Below are positions 1 to 7,918 of a stretch of 64,000 bases of DNA, piece by piece. The DNA is from Arthrobacter sp. EPSL27 (GTDB lineage: Bacteria; Actinomycetota; Actinomycetes; Actinomycetales; Micrococcaceae). The notes beneath the pieces are model-generated. The model was not told the DNA's origin. It did not search any database and worked only from the letters and a program-made list of their open reading frames with translations. A program made the translations under genes and the position numbers. Where the stretch lies: the NCBI RefSeq assembly GCF_001512305.1, contig NZ_LNUT01000005.1, forward strand, positions 1,461,774 through 1,525,773, read 5' to 3'. The first letter of the stretch is position 1. The number at the start of each line of letters is the position of its first letter.

Positions 1-26
1 CGAAGAGTGGGAAGCTGCTAAATCCC

Positions 27-695
27 ATGGCTGAGACAGCAGCAGCCGCGCGTCCGGCCAGCAAGTCCGAGCAGGCCTATGCCGCCGTCAAGGCACGCAT
101 TGTGGACGGGACCTACTCCCCCGGCTACCGGCTGGTGCTGGCGAAAATCGCCGAGGACCTGGGCGTCAGCGTGGTGCCGGTCCGCGAAGCCATCCGCCGG
201 CTCGAAGCCGAGGGGCTGGTCACGTTCGAGCGGAACATCGGCGCCACCGTCGCCGGCATCGACCCCACCGAATACCTGTACACCATGCAGACCCTGAGCA
301 TCATCGAAGGCGCTGCGACGGCCCTGTCGGCTCCGCTGGTCGGGGCAGCGGACATTGCCCGTGCCCGCGCCGTCAACGCCGAGATGCGCAACTGCCTGGA
401 GCACTTCGACCCCGTGCGGTTCACTGCCCTGAACCAGGACTTCCACAGCATCCTCTTCGAACACTGCCCCAACCCGCACATCCTGGACCTCGTCCACCGG
501 GGCTGGAACCGGCTGGCCGCGCTGCGGTCCTCCACGTTCCGCTTCGTCCCGGGCCGCGCCCACCAGTCCGTCGACGAACACGAGGCGCTCTTGGGCCTCA
601 TCGAAACCGGCGCCGGCGCGGACGCCATCGAGAAAGCCGCGCGCCTGCACCGGTCCGCCACCCTGGACGCTTACCTCGCCCAAAGCCACAGTTAG
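27..695 (+). CDS. GntR-family (FCD) transcriptional regulator
   Basis: A 222-residue one-component regulator. Residues about 15-80 form a winged helix-turn-helix with the GntR recognition-helix pattern VPVREAIRRLEAEGLV. Residues about 95-215 form an all-helical FCD ligand domain, with histidines in DFHSILFEH and HQSVDEHEA at positions expected for its metal site. The stop codon lies in the ribosome-binding site of hpaE (TTAGGAAG), so the two are probably cotranscribed. By position it should control the downstream homoprotocatechuate genes, with a pathway acid as ligand; the ligand is inference. Sequence upstream of base 1 is not visible, so its promoter cannot be judged. Confidence 0.85.
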   Translation: MAETAAAARPASKSEQAYAAVKARIVDGTYSPGYRLVLAKIAEDLGVSVVPVREAIRRLEAEGLVTFERNIGATVAGIDPTEYLYTMQTLSIIEGAATALSAPLVGAADIARARAVNAEMRNCLEHFDPVRFTALNQDFHSILFEHCPNPHILDLVHRGWNRLAALRSSTFRFVPGRAHQSVDEHEALLGLIETGAGADAIEKAARLHRSATLDAYLAQSHS

Positions 696-707
696 GAAGA
701 CACAACA

Positions 708-2240
708 ATGACGTTCCCTGCCTCAGAAACCGCCACCCACTACGTCCCCCAGGACCTGCCCACCCACATCCAGCACTACATCAACGGGAAGTTCGTTGAC
801 TCCGTTGGCGGCAAGACCTTCGATGTCCTCGATCCGGTGTCCAACACCAACTACGCCACGGCCGCCGCCGGGCAGAAGGAAGACATCGACCTCGCCGTCG
901 CCGCCGCCTGCGAGGCGTTCACCAACGGCCCCTGGCCGAAGATGAAGCCCCGCGAGCGTGCCCGCGTCCTGAACAGGATCGCCGACGCCGTCGAAGCCCA
1001 GGAGGCCCGCCTCGCCGAACTGGAGACCTTCGACACCGGGCTGCCCATCACCCAGGCCAAGGGCCAGGCCCTGCGCGCGGCCGAGAACTTCCGCTTCTTC
1101 GCCGACCTGATCGTGGCCCAGTTCGACGACGCCATGAAGGTCCCCGGCTCCCAGATCAACTACGTCAACCGCAAGCCGATCGGCGTCGCGGGCCTCATCA
1201 CGCCGTGGAACACCCCGTTCATGCTCGAGTCCTGGAAGCTGGCCCCGGCGCTGGCCACCGGCAACACGGTGGTGCTCAAGCCGGCGGAATTCACCCCGCT
1301 GTCGGCCTCGCTGTGGGCGCAGATCTTCAAGGATGCGGGCCTGCCCGACGGCGTGTTCAACCTGGTCAACGGCCTGGGCGAGGAAGCCGGCGACGCGCTG
1401 GTGAAGCACCCGGATGTCCCGCTGATCTCCTTCACCGGCGAGACCACCACCGGCCAGACGATCTTCCGCAACGCCGCCGCCAACCTCAAGGGCCTGTCCA
1501 TGGAGCTCGGCGGCAAGTCCCCCTGCGTTGTGTTCGCCGACGCCGACCTCGACGCCGCGATCGACTCCGCCCTGTTCGGGGTCTTCTCGCTCAACGGTGA
1601 GCGTTGCACCGCCGGCTCCCGGATCCTGGTGGAACGCGCCGTGTACGAGGAATTCTGCGAGAAGTACGCCGCCCGTGCCAAGGACATCGTGGTCGGCGAC
1701 CCGCACGACCCCAAGACCGAGGTGGGCGCCCTGGTCCACCCGGAGCACTACGCCAAGGTGGCCTCCTACGTGGAGATCGGCAAGTCCGAGGGCCGGCTGC
1801 TGGCCGGCGGCGGACGGCCTGACCACCTTCCGGAGGGCAACTACATCGCCCCGACCGTGTTTGCCGACGTCGCCCCGGACGCCCGGATCTTCCAGGAGGA
1901 GATCTTCGGCCCGGTGGTCGCCATCACCCCGTTCGACTCCGACGACGAGGCCCTCGCCCTGGCGAACAACACCAAGTACGGCCTTGCCGCCTACATCTGG
2001 ACCCAAAACCTGACCCGCGCGCACAACTTCTCGCAGAACGTGGAGGCCGGCATGGTGTGGCTCAACAGCCACAACGTCCGCGACCTGCGCACCCCGTTCG
2101 GCGGCGTCAAGGCCTCCGGCCTGGGCCACGAGGGCGGCTACCGCTCGATCGACTTCTACACCGACCAGCAGGCCGTCCACATCACGCTCGGCACCGTACA
2201 TACTCCTAAGTTCGGCCACACCCCCAAATTCGGCGCCTAG
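708..2240 (+). CDS. hpaE: 5-carboxymethyl-2-hydroxymuconate semialdehyde dehydrogenase
   Basis: A 510-residue NAD-dependent aldehyde dehydrogenase, full length for the family. It oxidises the ring-cleavage product of 3,4-dihydroxyphenylacetate to 5-carboxymethyl-2-hydroxymuconate in the cytosol. The catalytic Cys is C300 in GERCTAGS and the general base is E266 in MELGGKSP; the NAD-fold TPWNTP motif is near residue 165. Start ATG follows AGGAAG. The family alone does not fix the substrate, but the hpaD, hpaH and hpaI genes directly downstream make HpaE the best call. The C-terminus carries a short duplicated tail (HTPKFGHTPKFGA). Confidence 0.88.
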   Translation: MTFPASETATHYVPQDLPTHIQHYINGKFVDSVGGKTFDVLDPVSNTNYATAAAGQKEDIDLAVAAACEAFTNGPWPKMKPRERARVLNRIADAVEAQEARLAELETFDTGLPITQAKGQALRAAENFRFFADLIVAQFDDAMKVPGSQINYVNRKPIGVAGLITPWNTPFMLESWKLAPALATGNTVVLKPAEFTPLSASLWAQIFKDAGLPDGVFNLVNGLGEEAGDALVKHPDVPLISFTGETTTGQTIFRNAAANLKGLSMELGGKSPCVVFADADLDAAIDSALFGVFSLNGERCTAGSRILVERAVYEEFCEKYAARAKDIVVGDPHDPKTEVGALVHPEHYAKVASYVEIGKSEGRLLAGGGRPDHLPEGNYIAPTVFADVAPDARIFQEEIFGPVVAITPFDSDDEALALANNTKYGLAAYIWTQNLTRAHNFSQNVEAGMVWLNSHNVRDLRTPFGGVKASGLGHEGGYRSIDFYTDQQAVHITLGTVHTPKFGHTPKFGA

Positions 2241-2248
2241 AACACAGC

Positions 2249-2269
2249 CCGGCGCCTGAGCCGCGCCGG
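2249..2269 (+). other. intercistronic hairpin between hpaE and hpaD
   Basis: CCGGCGC and GCGCCGG are separated by 7 nt in the 76-nt gap between hpaE and hpaD. No T-run follows, so this is more likely an RNA stability or partial attenuation element than a true terminator. Confidence 0.35.
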
Positions 2270-2316
2270 CCGCCGTCGGACCTTCCCCAGACCCCTTTCA
2301 AAGAAGAGAGAATCCC

Positions 2317-3405
2317 ATGACCAACTTCGTTCCCACCCCTTCCGTCCCGGCACCGGACATTGTCCGCTGCGCCTACATGGAGATTGTGGTCACCGACCTC
2401 GCCAAGTCCCGCGAGTTCTACGTGGACCTCCTGGGCCTGCACGTCACCGAGGAGGACGAGGACGCCATCTACCTGCGTTCCCTGGAGGAGTTCATCCACC
2501 ACAACCTGGTGCTCCGCAAGGGGCCCATCGCCGCCGTCGCGGCCTTCGCGTACCGGGTGAAGTCCCCGGCCGAGGTGGACGCCGCCGAGACGTACTACCG
2601 GGAACTGGGCTGCCGGGTGGAGCGCCGCAAGGACGGCTTCACCAAGGGCATCGGCGACGCCGTCCGCGTGGAGGACCCGCTGGGCTTCCCCTACGAGTTC
2701 TTCTACGAGGTGGAGCACGTGGAACGCCTCACCCAGCGCTACGACCTGTACTCCGCGGGCGAGCTGGTCCGCCTGGATCACTTCAACCAGGTCACTCCGG
2801 ACGTCCCGCGCGGCCGGAAGTACCTGGAGGACCTGGGCTTCCGCGTCTCGGAGGACATCCAGGACTCCGACGGCGTCACGTACGCCGCGTGGATGCACCG
2901 CAAGCAGACCGTGCACGACACCGCCCTGACCGGCGGCAACGGCCCGCGCATGCACCACGTCGCGTTCGCCACCCACGAGAAGCACAACATCATCCAGATC
3001 TGCGACAAGATGGGCGCCCTGCGCATCAGCGACCGGATCGAACGCGGTCCCGGCCGGCACGGCGTCTCCAACGCCTTCTACCTGTACATCCTGGACCCGG
3101 ACGGGCACCGCGTGGAGATCTACACGCAGGACTACTACACCGGCGACCCGGACAACCCCACCATCACGTGGGACGTGCACGACAACCAGCGCCGCGACTG
3201 GTGGGGCAACCCCGTGGTCCCGTCCTGGTACACCGAGGCCTCCCTGGTGCTGGATCTCGACGGCAACCCGCAGCCTGTCATTGAGCGGACCGATGCCTCC
3301 GAGATGGCTGTGACCGTGGGGGCCGACGGCTTCTCCTACACCCGCAAGGACGAGGACGGCCACGCCGGGGAAAAGACCGGCTTCAAGCTCGGCGCGCAGC
3401 TGTAG
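2317..3405 (+). CDS. hpaD: 3,4-dihydroxyphenylacetate 2,3-dioxygenase (extradiol, vicinal oxygen chelate fold)
   Basis: A 362-residue extradiol dioxygenase that opens homoprotocatechuate next to its hydroxyls with O2. Counting residues gives H155 (in LDHFNQ), H214 (in MHHVAF) and E267 (in HRVEIY), the metal triad, and H200 as the second-sphere acid/base. These numbers are the same as in the known Brevibacterium fuscum (Fe) and Arthrobacter globiformis (Mn, MndD) enzymes, so length and register are conserved. Two VOC modules are visible, about residues 15-130 and 150-270. The start follows AAGAGAG. The sequence does not say whether Fe(II) or Mn(II) is used. Confidence 0.93.
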   Translation: MTNFVPTPSVPAPDIVRCAYMEIVVTDLAKSREFYVDLLGLHVTEEDEDAIYLRSLEEFIHHNLVLRKGPIAAVAAFAYRVKSPAEVDAAETYYRELGCRVERRKDGFTKGIGDAVRVEDPLGFPYEFFYEVEHVERLTQRYDLYSAGELVRLDHFNQVTPDVPRGRKYLEDLGFRVSEDIQDSDGVTYAAWMHRKQTVHDTALTGGNGPRMHHVAFATHEKHNIIQICDKMGALRISDRIERGPGRHGVSNAFYLYILDPDGHRVEIYTQDYYTGDPDNPTITWDVHDNQRRDWWGNPVVPSWYTEASLVLDLDGNPQPVIERTDASEMAVTVGADGFSYTRKDEDGHAGEKTGFKLGAQL

Positions 3406-3407
3406 CC

Positions 3408-4193
3408 ATGCTGGATGCCACTACGATCGAGGCCATCGCCGACGAGCTGCTGGGGGCCGGCCGCAGCCGCACCCCGGTTCCCCGCCTGACCGCCCGCTAC
3501 GCGGACATGACGGTGGAGGACTCCTACGCCGTGCAGCAGCTCTGGCGGCGGCGCAACGAAGACGCGGGCCGGAAGCTGGTGGGCCGCAAGATCGGGCTCA
3601 CCTCCAAGGCCATGCAGGCCGCCACGGGCATCACCGAGCCGGACTACGGCGCCATCTTCGATGACATGGTGCTCGAGACCGGGTGCTCCGTGGAGTGGGA
3701 CCGGTACACCCACCCGCGGGTGGAGGTGGAACTGGCGTTTGTGCTGAAGAAGGACCTGGCCGGGCCCGGCTGCACCATCTTCGACGTCCTGAACGCCACT
3801 GACTACGTGGTGCCGGCCCTCGAGATCCTGGACTCCCGGATCGAGATGGAGGGCCGGACCATCGTGGACACCATCGCGGACAACGCCGCGATGGGCGCCA
3901 TGGTGGTGGGCGGCAACCCGGTGAAGCCCGACGCCGTGGACCTGCGCTGGGTCTCCGCCATCCTCTACAAGAACCAGACCGTGGAGGAAACAGGCGTGGC
4001 CGCCGGTGTCCTGGACCACCCGGCCAACGGGGTGCACTGGCTGGCCAACAAGATCGCCGCCCACGGTGACGGCATGAAGGCCGGCGACATCATCCTGGCA
4101 GGCTCGTTCACGCGGCCGCTCTGGGTGTACAAAGGCGATACCGTCCACGCCGACTACGGACCCCTGGGGAGCATCACATGCCGCTTCGAGTAG
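3408..4193 (+). CDS. hpaH: 2-oxohept-4-ene-1,7-dioate hydratase
   Basis: A 261-residue member of the FAH/hydratase superfamily that adds water to 2-oxohept-4-ene-1,7-dioate, giving 4-hydroxy-2-oxoheptanedioate. The metal-binding acidic pair is seen in HPRVEVELAFV (about residues 103-113). The ATG sits 2 nt after the hpaD stop, so translation is probably coupled. No separate strong Shine-Dalgarno sequence is present. The end overlaps the next gene by 16 nt. Paralogues act on catechol meta-cleavage products, but the neighbours favour HpaH. Confidence 0.88.
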   Translation: MLDATTIEAIADELLGAGRSRTPVPRLTARYADMTVEDSYAVQQLWRRRNEDAGRKLVGRKIGLTSKAMQAATGITEPDYGAIFDDMVLETGCSVEWDRYTHPRVEVELAFVLKKDLAGPGCTIFDVLNATDYVVPALEILDSRIEMEGRTIVDTIADNAAMGAMVVGGNPVKPDAVDLRWVSAILYKNQTVEETGVAAGVLDHPANGVHWLANKIAAHGDGMKAGDIILAGSFTRPLWVYKGDTVHADYGPLGSITCRFE

Positions 4194-5014
4194 AGCCCGA
4201 CGCCACGTTCCGGGATGCCCTGCACGGCCAGGCCGGCCCGTCCGGCCGCGCCCTGGCCGGCATGTGGGTGTGCTCGGGCAGCCCCCTGGTGGCGGAACTC
4301 TGCGCCGGCTCCGGGCTGGACTGGCTGCTGGTCGACGCCGAGCACAGCCCCAACGGGCTGGAGTCCATCCTGGCCCAGCTGCAGGCGGTCCACGGCTACC
4401 CGGTGCACGTGATGGTGCGGCCCCCGGTGAACGACACCGTCCTGATCAAGCAGTACCTGGACCTCGGCGTCCAAAACCTGCTGGTCCCCATGGTGAACTC
4501 GGCGGCCGAGGCCAAAGCCGCGGTTGCCGCCACCAGGTACCCGCCGCACGGCGTCCGGGGTGTGGGCTCCGCCCTGGCCCGCGCCGCGCGCTGGAACCGG
4601 ATCCCGGACTACCTCGCCCGCGCGAACGAAACCATCAGCGTGACGGTCCAGATCGAATCGGCCGCGGCCGTCGACGCTGTGGAGGACATCCTGGCGGTCG
4701 ACGGCGTGGATGCCATCTTCCTGGGGCCCTCCGACCTCGCCGCGTCCATGGGCCTGCTGGGCCAGCAGGAACACCCCCAGGTGCGCGCCGCCGTCGAACA
4801 GTGCCTTGCCGCCGCCACGGCGGCCGGAAAACCGGCCGGTGTCAACGCGTTCAACCCGGCAACGGCCCGCGCGTACCTGGCCGCCGGTGCGGCGTTTGTG
4901 CTGGTGGGCGCCGATGTGGCGCTGCTAGCGCGGGGCTCCGAGGCGCTTGCCGCCGAGTACGTCCGGCCGGACCCGGCGGTTGAGCCGGGCGGCGGTTCCC
5001 CCGCCAGCTACTGA
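4178..5014 (+). CDS. hpaI: 4-hydroxy-2-oxoheptanedioate aldolase
   Basis: A 278-residue class II pyruvate aldolase of the HpaI/HpcH type that splits 4-hydroxy-2-oxoheptanedioate to pyruvate and succinate semialdehyde. Visible motifs are DWLLVDAEHSPN (base His), MVRPPVND, the metal ligands in QIESAAAVD and GPSDLAASMG, and PPHGVRGVG. The start ATG, preceded by GGGAG, overlaps the end of hpaH. It is the last gene of the unit and ends 3 nt before a convergent gene. Isomerase and decarboxylase genes of the route (hpaF, hpaG) are not in this window. Confidence 0.9.
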   Translation: MPLRVEPDATFRDALHGQAGPSGRALAGMWVCSGSPLVAELCAGSGLDWLLVDAEHSPNGLESILAQLQAVHGYPVHVMVRPPVNDTVLIKQYLDLGVQNLLVPMVNSAAEAKAAVAATRYPPHGVRGVGSALARAARWNRIPDYLARANETISVTVQIESAAAVDAVEDILAVDGVDAIFLGPSDLAASMGLLGQQEHPQVRAAVEQCLAAATAAGKPAGVNAFNPATARAYLAAGAAFVLVGADVALLARGSEALAAEYVRPDPAVEPGGGSPASY

Positions 5015-5017
5015 GGC

Positions 5018-5416
5018 TCAGGCTGCGGCCGGCGCCAGCGCGGGCCGGAAGGCAGCCTGGCGCCGGAACCAGCCGGCCAGCTTCTTGCCCTTGCCCTTCC
5101 ACCAGCTGTCCTCGTCGCCGCCGTGGCGCCACCGGAAGATCACCATCACCATCACGAAGACCCCCGCAGCGACGTCCTGCCAGGTTCCGCTGGCGGCGTC
5201 GATCAGCACGCTGACCGCGCTAATGAGGATCGAGGGCCAGGCCAGGGTGGTGAAGACGGTGTTCGCCACGAAGCGGCTGTGGGACCTGGGCACGGACAGG
5301 GCGCGGACCATGTCGAAGCAGACACAGATGACCACGATGGTCTGGCCCAGGGTCAGCAGGATGGATCCCGTGAGGGAGCCCGCGAACATGGCCAGTTGCT
5401 GCAGTCCGGAATTCAT
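5018..5416 (-). CDS. small integral membrane protein, function unknown
   Basis: A 132-residue protein starting at ATG 5416 (MNSGLQQLAMF). The frame stays open upstream, but that part is Pro/Arg-rich and unlike a protein N-terminus. Three hydrophobic segments are seen at about residues 8-37, 50-73 and 80-95. They are followed by a basic, Trp-containing tail (HGGDEDSWWKGKGKKLAGWFRR) that probably faces the cytosol. It is convergent with hpaI and downstream of the heat-shock operon on the same strand, 250 nt from hspR. I recognise no named family. Confidence 0.65.
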   Translation of the reverse strand: MNSGLQQLAMFAGSLTGSILLTLGQTIVVICVCFDMVRALSVPRSHSRFVANTVFTTLAWPSILISAVSVLIDAASGTWQDVAAGVFVMVMVIFRWRHGGDEDSWWKGKGKKLAGWFRRQAAFRPALAPAAA

Positions 5417-5666
5417 GGCCTGCCCGCGATCAGTGCGGGTCCAGGTGCCGTTCCCCCCGGCGAAAATTGAACAATCATGCGGTGCCCCCCGGCTGCCGTC
5501 GTTGCACTGGCTGTGAGCCAGCATTTCCTGCCGGAACAATTCAAACGGCTGGGCGGGTCCGAAGTCACGCAAACGCTGTACCCGTCTTTGCGGGCCGCCG
5601 CTACGCGGAGGCGGGGGCGGGTACTCACCCCGGGCCCGCCGACTACTTGCCCGGCGGGGGCACGGC

Positions 5667-6098
5667 TCAGTCGCCGTTCCGCGGCCTCCACACAACCACG
5701 GCCTGGGACCGGGCCCTGGGGCGCTGGCCGCGGGCCAGGCTGACGACGTCGCCCGCGGCGCCGGCGGCGAAGATGCGGGAGTCGAGTGGGCGGGGACGGC
5801 GGCTGAGTTCCTCGGTCAGTTCGGTGACGCGCCGCTGGAGGGCGGCCACCTGGTTCTCCAGCTGGAGGATCCGCTTGATGCCCTCGAGGGAAACACCCTC
5901 CTGCGACAGCCGCTGGACCTCGCGGAGCATGTTGACGTCCCGCTGCGAGTAGCGCCGGGACTTGCCGGGGGCGCGGCTGGGCGAGACGATGCCCAGCCGG
6001 TCGTACTGCCGCAGCGTCTGGGGGTGCATGTCTGCCAGTTCCGCGGCGACGGAAATGACGAAGATCGGCTGCTCGTAATCGATGGCCATTCCAGGCAC
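5667..6098 (-). CDS. hspR: MerR-family heat-shock repressor HspR
   Basis: A 143-residue MerR-type regulator. Residues about 10-80 hold the helix-turn-helix and wing (FVISVAAELADMHPQTLRQYDRLGIV, then GKSRRYSQRDV). Residues about 85-115 form a coiled-coil dimer helix (LENQVAALQRRVTELTEEL). HspR binds HAIR operators with DnaK as co-repressor and is the last gene of the operon it represses. The chosen start is GTG at 6098, just after the dnaJ stop with AGGAA upstream; ATG at 6089 is possible. The basic C-terminus (RGQRPRARS) fits the family. Confidence 0.9.
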   Translation of the reverse strand: MPGMAIDYEQPIFVISVAAELADMHPQTLRQYDRLGIVSPSRAPGKSRRYSQRDVNMLREVQRLSQEGVSLEGIKRILQLENQVAALQRRVTELTEELSRRPRPLDSRIFAAGAAGDVVSLARGQRPRARSQAVVVWRPRNGD

Positions 6099-6104
6099 CC
6101 GTTC

Positions 6105-7085
6105 CTAGAGCCGGGCCTTGGCTGCCAGTTCGGCGCGGACATCTTCCCCGGCCGTGGCCGTGGCGAAGGCCTTGACGGCTTCCTCCGCATCCTTGTTCAG
6201 CTTCCGCGGGACGGCGACGTCGATGGTCACCAGCAGGTCGCCGGTGGCCTTGGCGTGCTTGACGCCGCGGCCCTTGACCCGGAGCGTGCGGCCCGACGGC
6301 GTGCCGGCAGGGACCCGCACTCTGACCTTGTCGCCGTCGATGGTGGGGACCTCGATGTCGGCGCCCAGGGCTGCCTCCGGGAAGGTGACCGGGACGTGGA
6401 TGCGCAGGTTGTCGCCGTCGCGGACGTAGAAATCATGCGGCTTCACCGAGACGGTGACCATGAGGTCCCCGTTGCCGGCCGGGCCGTACTGGCCCTTGCC
6501 GCGGACACGGACTTTCTGCCCGTCTTTGATGCCGGCCGGGATGCGGACGTCGATGACCTCGCCGTCCGGTTCGCGCAGGCCGATGGTGGTGCCGCGGATG
6601 GACCCGGCAAAGGAAATGGAGGTGGACGCTGTCCGGTCCGCGCCCTTCTGCGGGCCGCGCTGGAAGGACTGGCCCCCGCCGAAGCCGCCCGCCCCGCCGA
6701 ACAGGTCGGCGAATTCCGGCGGAATGCCGCCGGAGGTGCTGTAGCCGCCGGAATGGCGTCCTCCGCCGCCGGTGAACAGGTCCCCGAAGAGGTCCTCGAA
6801 CCCGGCCCCGCCGGCCGCCCCGCCGCCACCGGGGGCAAACCGGGCGCCCCCGCCCATGGCGCGGATGGCGTCGTACTGCTGGCGCTCATCCGGATCGGAA
6901 AGCACGGAGTACGCCTCGGAGATGTCCTTGAACTTCTTCTCCGACGCAACATTCCCCGCATTGGTATCCGGGTGGTGCTGCCGGGCAAGCTTCCGGTAAG
7001 CCTTCTTGATATCAGCGTCGGAAGCGTCCTTGGCGACACCAAGGATCTTGTAAAAGTCCTTGTCCACCCAATCTTGGCTAGCCAA
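6105..7085 (-). CDS. dnaJ: J-domain co-chaperone without zinc finger (class B DnaJ)
   Basis: A 326-residue Hsp40 that stimulates DnaK ATPase. The J-domain is at residues 10-75 with the HPD tripeptide in RQHHPDTN. A Gly/Phe-rich linker spans about residues 78-145, followed by two beta-sandwich substrate domains. No Cys occurs anywhere, so the four CxxCxGxG zinc motifs of class A DnaJ are absent. The start is probably TTG at 7085, preceded by AAAGGAA. It lies in the dnaK-grpE-dnaJ-hspR operon, 7 nt before hspR, and follows an unusually structured 174-nt gap after grpE. Confidence 0.92.
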   Translation of the reverse strand: MASQDWVDKDFYKILGVAKDASDADIKKAYRKLARQHHPDTNAGNVASEKKFKDISEAYSVLSDPDERQQYDAIRAMGGGARFAPGGGGAAGGAGFEDLFGDLFTGGGGRHSGGYSTSGGIPPEFADLFGGAGGFGGGQSFQRGPQKGADRTASTSISFAGSIRGTTIGLREPDGEVIDVRIPAGIKDGQKVRVRGKGQYGPAGNGDLMVTVSVKPHDFYVRDGDNLRIHVPVTFPEAALGADIEVPTIDGDKVRVRVPAGTPSGRTLRVKGRGVKHAKATGDLLVTIDVAVPRKLNKDAEEAVKAFATATAGEDVRAELAAKARL

Positions 7086-7140
7086 TGGCGTTTCCTTTCA
7101 AAATACATGCGTAAGGCGAGATTACCGCGGAAGCGCCGCA

Positions 7141-7243
7141 GCGGATGAGGGGGCCCGGGAGTGGCATCGGGCCTGCCGGAGCCGGGTGGCCGAGGATCGT
7201 AGATCCTCGGCCCCCGGCGGAGGGGCGGGGCCCCCTCATCCGC
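7141..7243. repeat. nested inverted repeats in the grpE-dnaJ gap
   Basis: Perfect 16-bp arms GCGGATGAGGGGGCCC (7141-7156) and its complement (7228-7243) enclose a second perfect hairpin, CCGAGGATC - GTA - GATCCTCGG (7190-7210). The structure lies in the leader between grpE and dnaJ. It could lower dnaJ expression relative to dnaK by partial termination or protect processed mRNA ends; function is inferred. Confidence 0.75.
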
Positions 7244-7259
7244 GGAGGCGCGGTGGTGA

Positions 7260-7916
7260 CTACGCCGGTACGGCCACAATCACCTGTGCTGCGCGGAGGA
7301 CCCGCTCCCCTGCCCGGTAGCCCGAGCGCAGGACCTGGCTGACGGTGTCGATCTCGATGTCCTGGCCGGGCTGCTGGATGAGCGCCTCGTGGATCGTGGG
7401 GTCGAACTCCACGCCGGTCTCGTCGATGCGCACCAGGCCGTACGTCTTCAGCGCAGCCTCGAGCTTGGTGGCGATCGCGGCGAACGGTCCGTCCGCGAGG
7501 TCACCGTGCTGGCGGGCGGCGTCGACGTCGTCCAGCACCGGGAGCAGGGAGTTCAGGACGCCGATGACGGCCATCTCCCCTGCCACGGCGCGGTCGCGTT
7601 CCACGCGCTTGCGGTAGTTGACGTACTCGGCCTGCAGGCGGCGGAGATCATTCCTGAGCTCCTCCGCTTCGGCCCCGTTGGCACCCTGGGCCACGGATTC
7701 CTCCGCAGGCACCTCAACGCTGTTGAGGATGTCCTCCGCCTGGGACAGTGCATCCCCGGATTCGGCGTGCTCCTGGTCCGGGTGGCGGGCCTGGCCGGTC
7801 TTCGGATCAACCTTGCGGTTGTCGTGGATGATCGGCTTCTGCGGCTCGTTCTCCTGGCTGGCGTCGCGGCGGCTCTCGGAAGAACCGTGCTCTTCTTCGT
7901 TACCGTGGTGCGGCAT
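7260..7916 (-). CDS. grpE: nucleotide exchange factor GrpE
   Basis: A 218-residue co-chaperone that releases ADP from DnaK. The first ~75 residues are charged and disordered. A long dimer helix follows (about 78-125: AEELRNDLRRLQAEYVNYRKRVERD), then the C-terminal beta domain with GVEFDPTIHEAL. It starts 2 nt after the dnaK stop, indicating tight coupling in the heat-shock operon. Confidence 0.95.
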   Translation of the reverse strand: MPHHGNEEEHGSSESRRDASQENEPQKPIIHDNRKVDPKTGQARHPDQEHAESGDALSQAEDILNSVEVPAEESVAQGANGAEAEELRNDLRRLQAEYVNYRKRVERDRAVAGEMAVIGVLNSLLPVLDDVDAARQHGDLADGPFAAIATKLEAALKTYGLVRIDETGVEFDPTIHEALIQQPGQDIEIDTVSQVLRSGYRAGERVLRAAQVIVAVPA

Positions 7917-7918
7917 GG

